Source: Plecoglossus altivelis
Lineage: Eukaryota > Chordata > Actinopteri > Osmeriformes > Plecoglossidae
Direction of reading: 5' to 3'
Assembly (NCBI GenBank): GCA_036571765.1
Contig: BROE01000022.1
Location: 14,651,576 to 14,715,575 of the forward strand
DNA length: 64,000 bases
Shown here: positions 47,596 through 58,200 of the stretch, in pieces
Layout of the letters: each line of letters opens with the position of its first letter
Position numbering within the stretch: position 1 is the stretch's first letter
Position numbers and translations under genes: made by a program
The notes under the pieces: model-generated
What the model saw: only the letters and a program-made list of their open reading frames with translations
The model's database searches: none
Told to the model about the DNA's origin: nothing

Positions 47596-47601
47596 TTTAT
47601 T
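47596..47601 (-). terminator. cln5: Possible CLN5 poly(A) signal
   Basis: TTTATT on the + strand gives AATAAA on the minus strand, 36 bases after the CLN5 stop codon. Its use would give a very short 3' UTR. A later signal (minus-strand AATAAA at about 47053-47058) would instead make the CLN5 and FBXL3 transcripts overlap. Confidence 0.4.
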
Positions 47602-47636
47602 CCCTAAACTACTGTGACATACCCCAAATACATTAG

Positions 47637-49082
47637 CTAGGGAAAAGGCACTTCTTCATAAGTTACTTGAATATAAGGATATTTCATGGGCAAGTGCCAG
47701 TACTCAAAGTTGTAGTAAAGATAGAAACTCTTGTCAATTACAACTTTCTTATAGGCCTCCACGAGACTAACGGCAAAGTCTACATAGGACTGATGTGGCC
47801 TGAACGGGTGATAGAACTGGCGGATATCAGCTGCAAGTTTCTTCATGGAAGCCTGTCCAAAGATGGTGCTGTCATTTCCCAGGTAGGTGGGCTCTCCACT
47901 GTACAGGTAGATCTTGGTATAATTGGTCTGAGATCGGCTGGACAGCTTGGCCCCTAGCTCATTTAATTTCCTGTAGGTGCGGTGGACAAACTGGGAGCAG
48001 TCATAGGACTCGAACCACACTGTGGTGTCGGAGTCAGGACTGGAACGCACTGTCCATGTCTCATAGTAAATCCCTGTCTCGTTGTCATCTTGGACCCACT
48101 GGGCCATTTTATTGAACTGGCTACCTGTGGGAGGATTCCAGATACACAGTAACACCCTTCAATTACACATTTATAGGGAGAAAGGGGCAAAAAATCAAAG
48201 TCAAAGAAACATTGCATGTTGTTGCATCTGTCTATATCACAGTGAGAATGTGAGCATCAATACATCTTTAAACCTATAAAGTTACAGTGAAGCTGAACTT
48301 TACCTGTTATCTCCCCTACTTTCTCTAAGGTGCCATTCTGTGACCAATGAGTGTCATCAATTCCCTCAAAGAAGCATGCAGCTCCTTGGTTACACCAAAA
48401 AGGAGCGGCTACATCTGGCAAAAGGTGAGGGAAGGTACAGTTGCCCAACTGGAAGAGCTCATACCACTCCATAGTGTAGTTCCTCTCAGTCTCTGCACTG
48501 CTGAACCCAATTGCATCATGCATGATGTGCTGGGGATTTTAGAGATGAAAAAACAGAACTGTATATTTGAGAATGTGTTAGACACAAACAAGGAGGTAGA
48601 CAGAGTGAGAAAATGTGTTTCTAAAAATACAAACCATTTTCCCCAAAACGTCTCCATATTTGAACTCCCACACTGGGGCTTGTAGTCTAAACACAGAGAT
48701 CAGATCCGAGTCACTGAAGTAAGCGATGCGTCCATCCCTATCGCCAGTGGGACAGAAGGGGTACAGGGCCTGGCAATAGGAATCTGCTTCGGGACGTCGA
48801 TCGACCCGCCTGCCGAATCAAAAGACAAGTCGAAACCTTAAAAACGAGTATGCGGCAATACCTCGTCAAAATAAGCAATTGTGTTTTCTTAGCGAGCTGT
48901 TAACGGTAGAAAGTCTTGCGGTCACATGATTTTCTGAAGTTGGCTAGAACAGAGTTACGTAAATTGCACCATTACCTGTACGGAACCGGCCATTCTTGCT
49001 TCCTGTAAATATTCAGGGGATATACAATATCTTGTAAACATATAATAAGAATTGAACGCAAAATATTCACCGCGAGGCTCAT
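47637..49082 (-). CDS. cln5: CLN5, lysosomal bis(monoacylglycero)phosphate synthase / ceroid-lipofuscinosis protein (complete, 331 aa)
   Basis: Soluble lysosomal glycoprotein mutated in a human neuronal ceroid lipofuscinosis; reported as BMP synthase and, from its papain/NlpC-P60-like fold, as a thioesterase. Coding exons (minus): 49082-48976, 48809-48635, 48529-48304, 48124-47637 (phases 2, 0, 1). The N terminus is short with a hydrophobic signal core (about residues 7-16), then WPVPYR and SYCQALYPFCPTG. The catalytic pair appears kept: His98 in IMHDAIGF and Cys212 in ESYDCSQF, both offset by 68 from human His166 and Cys280. Several N-glycosylation sequons are visible (NYT, NCT, NGT, NET, NDS). 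The donor after exon 2 is weak (ATG|GTTTGT). It ends TYEEVPFP, shorter than human. It is tail-to-tail with FBXL3. Confidence 0.96.
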
Positions 49083-51256
49083 ATTAGTACACTTCTTGAA
49101 CTAATTTCTACCTAACCATCAGGCGACAGAACACTTCCTTGTTAACGACAGCGGCGTACCTCACGTGGTTTTGTTGTTAAACGTTATCATCGACTGTTAC
49201 TTAATCTCATAGACTAGAATGTAAGGACACCCACCCCGACAGAAGACGCTCTCCTGTTTTTATAGCGTTCAGAAGACATCCGATTTGGTGGCACAAGTCG
49301 TACACCCATAGACATAATTTACGTACCGTATACGTATATACTTATATTATGTCTATGCTCGCACCCATAGTGTGTTAAGAGTGTCGCTTTACTATTGCAA
49401 CCTTGTAGTAATGCCATCATTGTGGCGCTAACTGCCATACAGATGCATAACGATAGTTTGGTAATCAGACACAATTTATTTATCTTCGTCCTTGCTCCAG
49501 AAGAATAATGACGCCTTAACATGCCACGATATCACAAATTATAATGGTGTGCAATTATGTTTATCATGTTATGAACATAACATTCATTACAAAGCTTGTT
49601 AAATCTGCATTAAAATAACGGAAATAAAATGTATGCAACCATTTGTAAAACTAGCTACACCTTCACCTTAAAACCGTTTCTCCGTGTGCTAGTTCAGTTC
49701 CAGGTAAATCAGCGATTACCTATTTGAGGATCATGATGTCTATGATGGAAGAAACGAATATAGCAAGGCAGAAATGGGCATAACCTGTAACAGGAAATAC
49801 AAATGAATTTAGACTCCTCGTTCAGTTACTGAAGTCATATTTCTGTGATTGCAATACAGAACATAAAATACTTTTTTACAGCATGGTAACAGCACATAAA
49901 AAATACAAATGTTAACACCCCTTAGTAAGATCTGTACATCGCTACATGGCGAATTAGGCCTATAATCATGACAGCTGGCTCAACCAATGTGCATGTAATG
50001 ACTTAAGAAATGTGCATATGTTTGTGGGGGTGAGAAAATTTTAAATAACCAATTTTATACAATTTGTACGAGAGTATTGGCTGTTTAAAATCAGAATTCC
50101 CCTTCATCATGTGCATATTGTGATCTATAATGACAGAAATCTGTGTGTCACCAACATCTTACCAACTGCATCACAAGCACTGTTCCCCACCTATAATTCC
50201 AGGAATGTGTGTTTGCCACCTACTACATCATGGGCACTGTGACGATATATACTGTAGTTCCAAGAATCTGTATTTGTGTTTCACTGACTGTTGTTTAAGT
50301 CTTGTTCAGTCCTGGTTTGTGCATGTCTATCCAGTTTGTGTTCCAGGTCACATGCCCCAATGCATAAGCATCTGAGTGTTGCATTTGGGGTTCACCTGTC
50401 ACTTCCTGGGCATAACAGTGACATCTTAAGTATTGACTGCATCATAGGCACCGTACTAGCGTTTTACAATGTTGCATCTTGCTGCAATGCCAGAAGGTTC
50501 AAAGTGAAGACTGACTATAATACAAATTTAGGGTAGCAACAACTGAAAAGTAAAACAAAACAGTCCTCCATCCTCAGCCCATTAACGTAGCTCAAAGACA
50601 CTACTTTGCATCTCAGTTTACTTCAGCCTTGTGTAAAACAAAATAACAAGCTAAGTGATCACAGTCAACCACAATTCTCTGCCCCCAAAAAGCAAGAAGT
50701 GCATTACATTAAACAAAGAAGGGGACCGTTTGAGGCTGTTTCCGGTCCTCCTAGATATTAGGACATTGTCTTTGTCTATTGCTCTTTGCGCTAATATGTT
50801 CTGGAAACCCATGTCCTCCTCCAGTGCTGCTTCAAGCACCGTCCTCTGGTTGTACTTTAAACAGACTTTTTTTTCATATTGCTTTTTTAAATTAATCTAC
50901 ATTCAAGAGATAAAAGCTTGATTCCAAAATGTGTTATGTAATTCATACATGTCGGCCTGTAAAACAACCACTTAAAAACTGCCGTGGGTGATGCACATTT
51001 ATAAATGCTTATGCAAAACTGTTGCTTGGTGTGATTGTGGTCTTATTGGTTGTGCTGGCTGTGTATGCCAATCAGACAACTGGTCATCTTCATCAAAGAA
51101 GAGACTTGTGAAGTTATCCATTTTGTTCAACAATAATAAATATCTGAGAGATAGCATGGATACAAGGGGCAGGGACAAAATGTGTCCGCATGTAGATGTG
51201 GTCAGTGTATGTAAAATGTCCAAATTTGTGATGTCCAAATGTCCAAAGTTTCAGAG
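49083..51256. other. Intergenic: CLN5 promoter side and ASNSD1 3' UTR
   Basis: CLN5 starts at the left edge and ASNSD1 ends at the right edge, both transcribed leftward. I see no further recognisable gene. A 63-codon minus-strand frame (50651-50839, with LEAALEEDMGFQNILAQRAI) has protein-like composition, but no start context or identity I can defend. No CRISPR, tRNA or intact transposon is visible. Confidence 0.6.
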
Positions 51257-53396
51257 TTATGACTTCTGGAGTCTCTTGCACTTATCTGAAGCTTTCTCGT
51301 GTTTGTTCTCCATCTTTGCAATGCGGGATCCAAACTGCATGGCTCTCTTTGGCAGTACTGCTGAGTCCCCAAGGCCCAGTACTTTGGCAGCCAATCTCAG
51401 TAGCAATTTCTCTCCTACACCGCGAGGCATGGACAAATCAGCCTTCTCCCACACAGGCAAGGCATTCAAGTAACTCACCACATCTTCATCCAAGAAGGGA
51501 AACCTGGGACATTAGTAATATATTTAAAAGACAGACAGAATCAGCTCAAGACAGACAGAATTGGCTCAAAACAGCCAGCAACAGACAGGGAAATAAGATT
51601 GGTTAATTATTATGAACTCTGTTTGAATGGAAGAAATTCACAGCACTCACCTAGCCTCTTTCCCATGGTCCCCTATGATTCTGTCATCACGTCCCAGATT
51701 CCTTGATGAAATTCTGTTCAGCTCCATAGCAAGCTCCTGAATCAGACCTGCATATCCATTCTTCTTAAAACACAATCTGTGTCTGGAATAACCTGCCAGC
51801 TGCTCATCTGCTCCAATACCCGTTAAAACAACCTAAAGTCACAACGCAGAGGAAAAGGAAATCATTAGTTAGGGATGGTGTCCACACATTCCTTTAATAT
51901 CCTTTTGTCAGAGTTGGGTCATAATTTATTTTCATATTGGAGATGCATAGTTATGGTTGAAAAAGGTTTTGGATGTTATTTAGGTATTCAAGTTTTTAGT
52001 TGACCTTTGCAGATGATGTAAAACAACTCTTATCGATGCCTTCTGCTATCAAGCCTGTTCCTCTGGCTGCAAACCACATTGCACATCCAATACTGTCATC
52101 AAGGACTGTTTCAAGTGGGTGCACCAAATGACGAATGCACTCCTGACGGAATTTCTTCAGCTCCTCTTGAGTTACGTTGATTTCAACGAAATTCCACTTT
52201 CTATCTGGAGCAAGTTCCTGAAGCTCTTTTAGGCCTGATTTTCCAGTGATTCTGTCAGGGACCTCAAATTCACTAAAGGTACAAGAAGCAGTTCCATCTG
52301 TAGGCTTCAAATTGTGCTCTTTAGTTTTCTTGGTAGATTCAGTTTTTGGCTTCTGCATTTTGAATGCTACATTAAGAAGATCAATTGGTTGTCGAGGTGG
52401 AATATGACGGTGAGCAAGGGTTGCCAAAATCATTGAATCAATGCCCCCAGAAAAAAGGACAGCAACCTGTGCTTGGTCACTATCGGGCAATGCACTCACT
52501 TGAAGTTCAGAGGGCAGACACTGAACCCTTTTCCAGACTGCTTCACTTAGCACATCGATAAAACTGTTCACATGTAACCTCTTCCCTTCACTGGCTAATA
52601 TCACTTCCAAATCCTTAACAGATGCCTGGGAAAAGAAATTCGATTCCACTACATCCGAGCACTGAGGTATTGACACATTAAGAGGGACTACAGGTGATTT
52701 GAGCATATGACCTGATGGGTTTATCACTACAGTATAGGTAGGAAACAGCTCCTTAAGTTCCTGACTAGTGGACAAGAGATGTATTCCTTGGGTAGTCCAT
52801 GGATAAACCTCAAAAATCAATGAGCCAGACTCAGCAAATGCCTTTAAATCAATCCTATACAAACCAATAGCTGGAACTTCCTGCCACTGTGGTCTATCAA
52901 AATTAGTAGGATAAGAGCCCACAGATGTTATGGTAAAGTGGTTTTTTTCTGCATCAAATTGCCAAAGCAAGCTTCTTCTGCCAAAGAAGTCTCTCCCAAA
53001 CCAAAGATAGTGTCCAGCTTGTTGGTAATATACAAAAGCCCATGGTCCTTGAACTTTGCTTATGACAGACAGAATTTCATTGGGATTGTTGCAAGTTGAA
53101 AGATGATGACTTAAAACATCTGTATCATTTTCTTGTGGTTTCACTGTAAGTCCTCCAAAAACTTCTCCATTCCATAGTAGAATATTCCCTCTATCATCTT
53201 GTACAGGCTGAGGTGTGAGTCTACCCCTCATATGAAGTACATGGGCAGAGAACAAACAATTCAAGTTTGGATTTGTTGAAGTTTTAGTAACATCACAATT
53301 TGAGTTTGGTCCTCGTCTTCTCAACTTTTCATCAATATCCTTCTCAACAATAATTTGGGAAGAGGACAAGCTGACCACACAACAAATTCCACACAT
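51257..53396 (-). CDS. asnsd1: ASNSD1, asparagine synthetase domain-containing protein 1 (complete, 606 aa)
   Basis: Coding exons (minus): 53396-52005 (within a transcript exon reaching 53472), 51832-51651, 51503-51257 (phases 0, 2). The N-terminal class II glutamine-amidotransferase (Ntn) domain starts MCGICC, with the would-be nucleophile Cys2, and has RRGPNS and LLWNGEVFGG. The asparagine-synthetase-type ATP-pyrophosphatase domain has the P-loop SGGIDS at 316-321. Family landmarks LTGIGADEQLAGYSRH, SSRNLGRDDRIIGDHGKEAR and LPKRAMQFGSRIAKME follow. Human ASNSD1 is 643 aa, and its enzymatic role is unproven. Start choice: this ATG is 35 bases after the stop of the ASDURF frame on the same transcript, so it must be reached by reinitiation or leaky scanning. 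Confidence 0.96.
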
Positions 53397-53431
53397 GACG
53401 TCCTGTGAAATTCCTTCCAGGAGTATGTTGA

Positions 53432-54177
53432 CTATATATCCAACAATTCCTTCTTCATGTTGTCCACTTTATCTAAGGGAGGAGAATTTTCAATTTGAGA
53501 ATGATTGTCATAATGGCCAGGAAACCTTACACAGATAGACCTAGAGTAACATTCAATACTTACTTTTGCATGAACTAAGACATTGTTGTCTGTCCGCCAA
53601 GAAGAATATGTTGCTATTAGGCTGTTGACTGTATACCTTCTATAAGAAACAGGTTGACAATTATTGTATATTCAAATACATGAGTGTACTCATAAGAATA
53701 TGAAGTTGTAAGTACGATGTACCCTGTTTTTCTTTAGATTGTTCAGCTCATCAACCACAACTTTCTGTTCGTTAATCTGGAAATTAAAAAAACATCAGTC
53801 ACGTTTTAAGTATTTCATATTGCAAAGCCATTCAAGATAACTTTACCAACCGTTCATCCATCCAGCCATAACTGTCTCCTTTAGAAAGGTTTACAACCCT
53901 CAGTTAACAAGCAGGGGCATATTAATATTATATTATTAAATTATTATTCAAGTCAGATTTTATTGAGCCATTCGAAGGTCTTAAAATGCTTGCTTGCAGT
54001 ACGCTGTATCCTAAGTAGGGCTAACCTTAGATCCGAAACTATAGCACATGGAAGCTAGTTCGATTCTACATTAACTCGTGACAGCCCCGGTTTTACCTTC
54101 TTGTTTAATTCTTCTTTTCTCTTGGACTCTTGCCCTGCAAAAAGGTTTTCTAGATCTAATTGACATTTAGAAGACAT
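53432..54177 (-). CDS. asdurf: ASDURF, upstream-ORF prefoldin-like microprotein (83 aa)
   Basis: Coding exons (minus): 54177-54097, 53776-53723, 53639-53564, 53472-53432 (81, 54, 76 and 41 nt; 252 in all including TAG). Product landmarks: MSSKCQLDLENLFAGQ, the coiled-coil core INEQKVVVDELNNLKKNR, then QPNSNIFFLADR and NKVDNMKKELLDI. The core matches my memory of human ASDURF (96 aa; [20 protein letters not shown] and NSNIFFLADR), a prefoldin-like subunit of the PAQosome (R2TP/prefoldin-like co-chaperone). The fourth exon is shared with the ASNSD1 start exon. All introns have GT-AG ends. The C-terminal helix is shorter than in human. Because it is split into four small exons, an ORF scan misses it. 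Confidence 0.9.
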
Positions 54178-55298
54178 TTTAGATGCGTCAATAAGAGTTG
54201 GGGTTGTGAGAAATAACTATGCTAAAGTCGTCTTGTCAGCCGTGTTGGTCTCCTTCTTTCCGTTGAGGTTATGGCATCGACATGTATGATGATATATCAT
54301 CGCCATCTGTTGTTCAGGAGTGCGACACCGGCGGCCTACACACAAGCCCCCACCCCAAAGACTTGCACCTGATCTGCTTGAGGAAAGAGAAGGGTGGAAC
54401 CTTGTATAAAAGTCCAGTGAATGTTTAATAAGGGTAGTAGTTAACTGGCTCTGGTGGAACAGTGAAACCATGAAACAGGCACAGAAAGGCATCCATAGCA
54501 TTTCCGGTATTGCCATTTTGTCTCCAGAATAAAAGCATGGCATTAATTTACAAAGCAACTAGTGATGTACGTTTTAATTCCTTTCAGAGACTTGAATCTT
54601 TTGAAAACATTAATAAAAAAGATCACTAATTGGTTCACTGATTCGAGAACGGTCAATCATCTAACTTACATCTCAAATCTAGACTTCTTGCCCAGTTTAA
54701 TTTTTTCGAAAAGAACCACTTTTAAGACACATTATTTTGTTCTGAGCATTTCAGACAGGCCTTGTTGTGGAGAAATGTTCCCTAAAGTTGTAAACTGTCC
54801 ATATTAAACCTTTGAGAATTTATTTTGAAGAAACTATGTTTTGCCTTGGTTTATTGACTTTATAAAAGAAGTTGGGAAATTGAGCCGAGTGACTACTTTT
54901 GGGGCAAGAGTCAATTTTTAAAACTAATCTTATTAGATTCATTGTGATTCTTACCACCCATGGATGAACCAAATCTTGAATTATATGAGCATAGTTTATT
55001 TAGTTATAGGTATTAACTGTTGTCCTTTCCTCCTTCATCAACATTGTGCATGCACGTTAGCCACGTCTCTGTTGGACTTCAGGCACTACAGTCACAGTTT
55101 GATGTCATGGAGAATTAAATGTAAGAAAATATTAAAACACGGTTTGTCTTGACTTTTATTTTGAACCCCCCCATCTCTCCCAAGATAATATTCCATTCTT
55201 ATTTAGGCTAACACATTGCATTGCCGCTCACCTCTGCAACGATATAAAAGTATTTCACGAAGGTTCTTTCAGGAATCGTGGTAAAGTCACCTGAAAAA
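54178..55298. promoter_or_regulatory. Divergent intergenic region between ASDURF/ASNSD1 (-) and GATD3/ES1 (+), with a TATA box
   Basis: The ASDURF-ASNSD1 transcript leaves leftward and the ES1-type gene rightward from this 1.1-kb stretch. TATAAAA lies at 55243-55249, 50 bases before the ES1 ATG, which predicts transcription starting near 55273 and a leader of about 25 bases. No TATA box is evident for ASDURF-ASNSD1. The rest is AT-rich with no coding content that I can support. Confidence 0.6.
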
Positions 55299-58200
55299 AT
55301 GGGGAAACACGTTGCTGTAGTGCTGGCCGGCTGTGGTGTTTACGACGGCACCGAAATACACGAAGCGTCCGCTGTTTTGGTCCACCTCAGTAGATTTGGT
55401 GCAAGTGTAAGTTCTACTTTCGCCTAAGCACCATATACCCTATTATACATTCCTGGTTGAAACAAAAATGGTTTGAAATGATTTGGTAACTATTTTTAGA
55501 CAGCATATTTGTCGTAGGACCTATGTAGGACACTAAAGAATGTCAACGTAAAATGTTGTGTGTTGCCAACTCGGGTGGAGAAGAATACAAGGTTAAAAGC
55601 TGGATCAAAGCCTCGTGCTCTCTTCCTATTCTGGAACTACCCCTGTCCTAAGGGTTAAAAGACCCCTCCTTCAATCCTGAAATAAAGCAGATTAATTACA
55701 TTTCTATCCATGCTGCACATGAATCAGAGAGATTTAGTTTTGTGTTCTATCAAGCATATACAGTCTAAATGTCTTATTGTGGGTGTCTGTGTCTGTGCAT
55801 TTAACATAGTTTCAGGTCATTCTAACCCCTGGAGAGCACAAGAAAGGATGCAAACAAACAAGGAATACGAACACACTAAGGTGTCTCAGTCCAGATTAAC
55901 AATCCTGACATTAGTCCTGACAAGTCAAAAGGAGTTTTGCTCAGTCTAAATAATTACAACCTGTGTCCAAGGCAGTGGTTGTTAGATGATTGGTCAGAGA
56001 CAATGGGTAGGGGCAGTGCTCATCCAATTGAGTCCCAATCAGAGTTTTTGAATGCTCGAGAAGGTGGTAAGACAGTTCAAATGTCTGATGGTGCTCACAG
56101 GGGAGGGGGGTGATCACAAGGACAGGAGAGAGACAGACCATCCCAAGGTCGGACGATGACCAGGGAAGGGGATGAGGACAGGGAAGCTATCCATGGAAGG
56201 TAGGGCAGGTATCCAATGGGTGTATGGTCAAGGGGAAGGGGTCCGATGTATCTTCTTATCTCCTGTTGTTGACGCTTTTATACTGAAGAACTGTGTGGCT
56301 CATTGAGCCTGTCCAGTCAGCAAGCTGACCTTCGCATTCCACCCCACACTGAAAGTCACTTTTAGAGCATAGTTCACTTTTCACAGACTTATCAAACATC
56401 TTGGTTCACTTTTCACAGACTTAAGAAACATCTTTGTGCATGTTAATCATTATCTGTCCTTAGTTAAAGCAATGATTAAAATTGGATATATGTTCACCTT
56501 TATGATTACAATGTCTGAAGTAGTGAGTGTTCTTGAGCAGCATTGGATCAACAGTTTAGATGTAACTGTGTCACTATTGTCTTTTAGAACTTATGTTACT
56601 TTGACTTTAGGTGAAGATATTCGCTCCAAACGTGGATCAGATGCACGTCGTGGACCACCTGAAGGGTGCGCCCACTGAAGAGAAACGAAATGTGTTGGTA
56701 GAGAGTGCAAGGCTGGCACGCGGAGAGATAAAAGACCTTTCAGAACTCAGTGTGAAGGAGCATGATGCCATCATATTCCCAGGTTCGTTCTTACACATAA
56801 TTCAGTAAGTACTCTTTCACAGATGCAGGTTTGCGAAACTTGTCTGTCGAGACTGACTTAATTGTGTCCGTAGCATTCATGCCAAGGGCGTTGGCAGACA
56901 TGGTTAACATTCGGGGCTAAGCTCCAACCAAACATCAGATCCTAAGTAGGCTATGTGCAAATTGACCTCAACTAGGGACATAAATATATAATGCGAGAAA
57001 AGCATAGGCCTATTGCATTAATTTGAGCGTAAAATAGGCCTACCGTTTGTTAAGCTTTATATAGGCTAATATAAACATTACTTTAGACTTATTACTGTAG
57101 GTGCCAAATCCAATCATCGTACATCAACTGGCAATCTAAGATGTTTCTTTTTCAGATAGATTCTTAAATTTACTTCTGAGTTGGAGTATCATCAAAAAAG
57201 ACCCAGTTGTTTTTGACTACATTCTGCCATTTCTCCTCTAGTCTCTTCCTGCTGACTGTCCTCCTGCTGTCACTGGCTGTCACTTAGCCAGAGATAGCTA
57301 GAGATGTTCATGCTAGACATGCTAGAGACACTACATTTATTCTGACAGACTGTTACATGATGTTATGAAAACTCATATTTAAATGACATTTGGGGCTACA
57401 CTCAAAAGGGACGGGCTGACAACACCCCTTGTTCACGCCACTGAAATACCTAACCGGGCGAGGCTTAAATGTCTAAATGGGTTACACCTGCATTTCTCGC
57501 ACTACTCATTATGCAAGCTTTTAAAGAACCTCTGCAACACTGAAGTTCATTTTAAAAACAATTGTGACAAGTACATTTTTGTTGAACTGCAAACAGTTGG
57601 AGGTGGAGTTCCCATGCTGAAGGTCGATAGACCAGTGCCTACATCAACTGCACATCATTTATAACATGGTGCATTAGTCATAATGATGTGCCCTCGTGTG
57701 CAGGTGGCTTTGGAGCAGCTAAGAACCTGTCTAGCTGGGCCGTGAAGGGAAAGGACTGCACTGTGAACGGCCAGGTGAAGGCCACCATGCAGGAGTTTCA
57801 TGCTGAGGGAAAACCCATCGGCCTGTGCTGTATCTCACCAGTGCTGGCTGCCAAGGTCTTCCCTGGCTGTGAGGTCACGGTCGGCGATGAGAAGGACGAG
57901 AGGTGTGTTAACTACATCAACAAAGAGCCACTGTATATTATTAGTAGATGGCAAGGATATACAGTGACAAGGAAAAGTATGTGAACTTTTTGGAATTTCC
58001 TTGTTTTCTTTATACGTTTGTCATAAAATGTGATCTGATCTTCATTTATGTCAAGGGTATTGACAAACATAATGTGTCTAAAAATAATTACACCAAAAAT
58101 CTGATCTTTCATGTCTTTATTGAACACACTCATTAAACATTCAAAATGGCAGTGGAAAAAATAAGTTAACACTAATGCTGCGTTCATACCGGACGCAAAT

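Noticed and set aside
54020..54075. Possible tRNA: AGTTCGATTCT resembles a B box near 54058
   Set aside because: No A box at the right distance and no cloverleaf arms; it lies in an ASDURF intron and is probably chance.
55550..56440. Possible solo LTR in GATD3 intron 1
   Set aside because: The stretch is unlike its AT-rich surroundings, but I could not find TG...CA ends with a target-site duplication or internal retroelement sequence.
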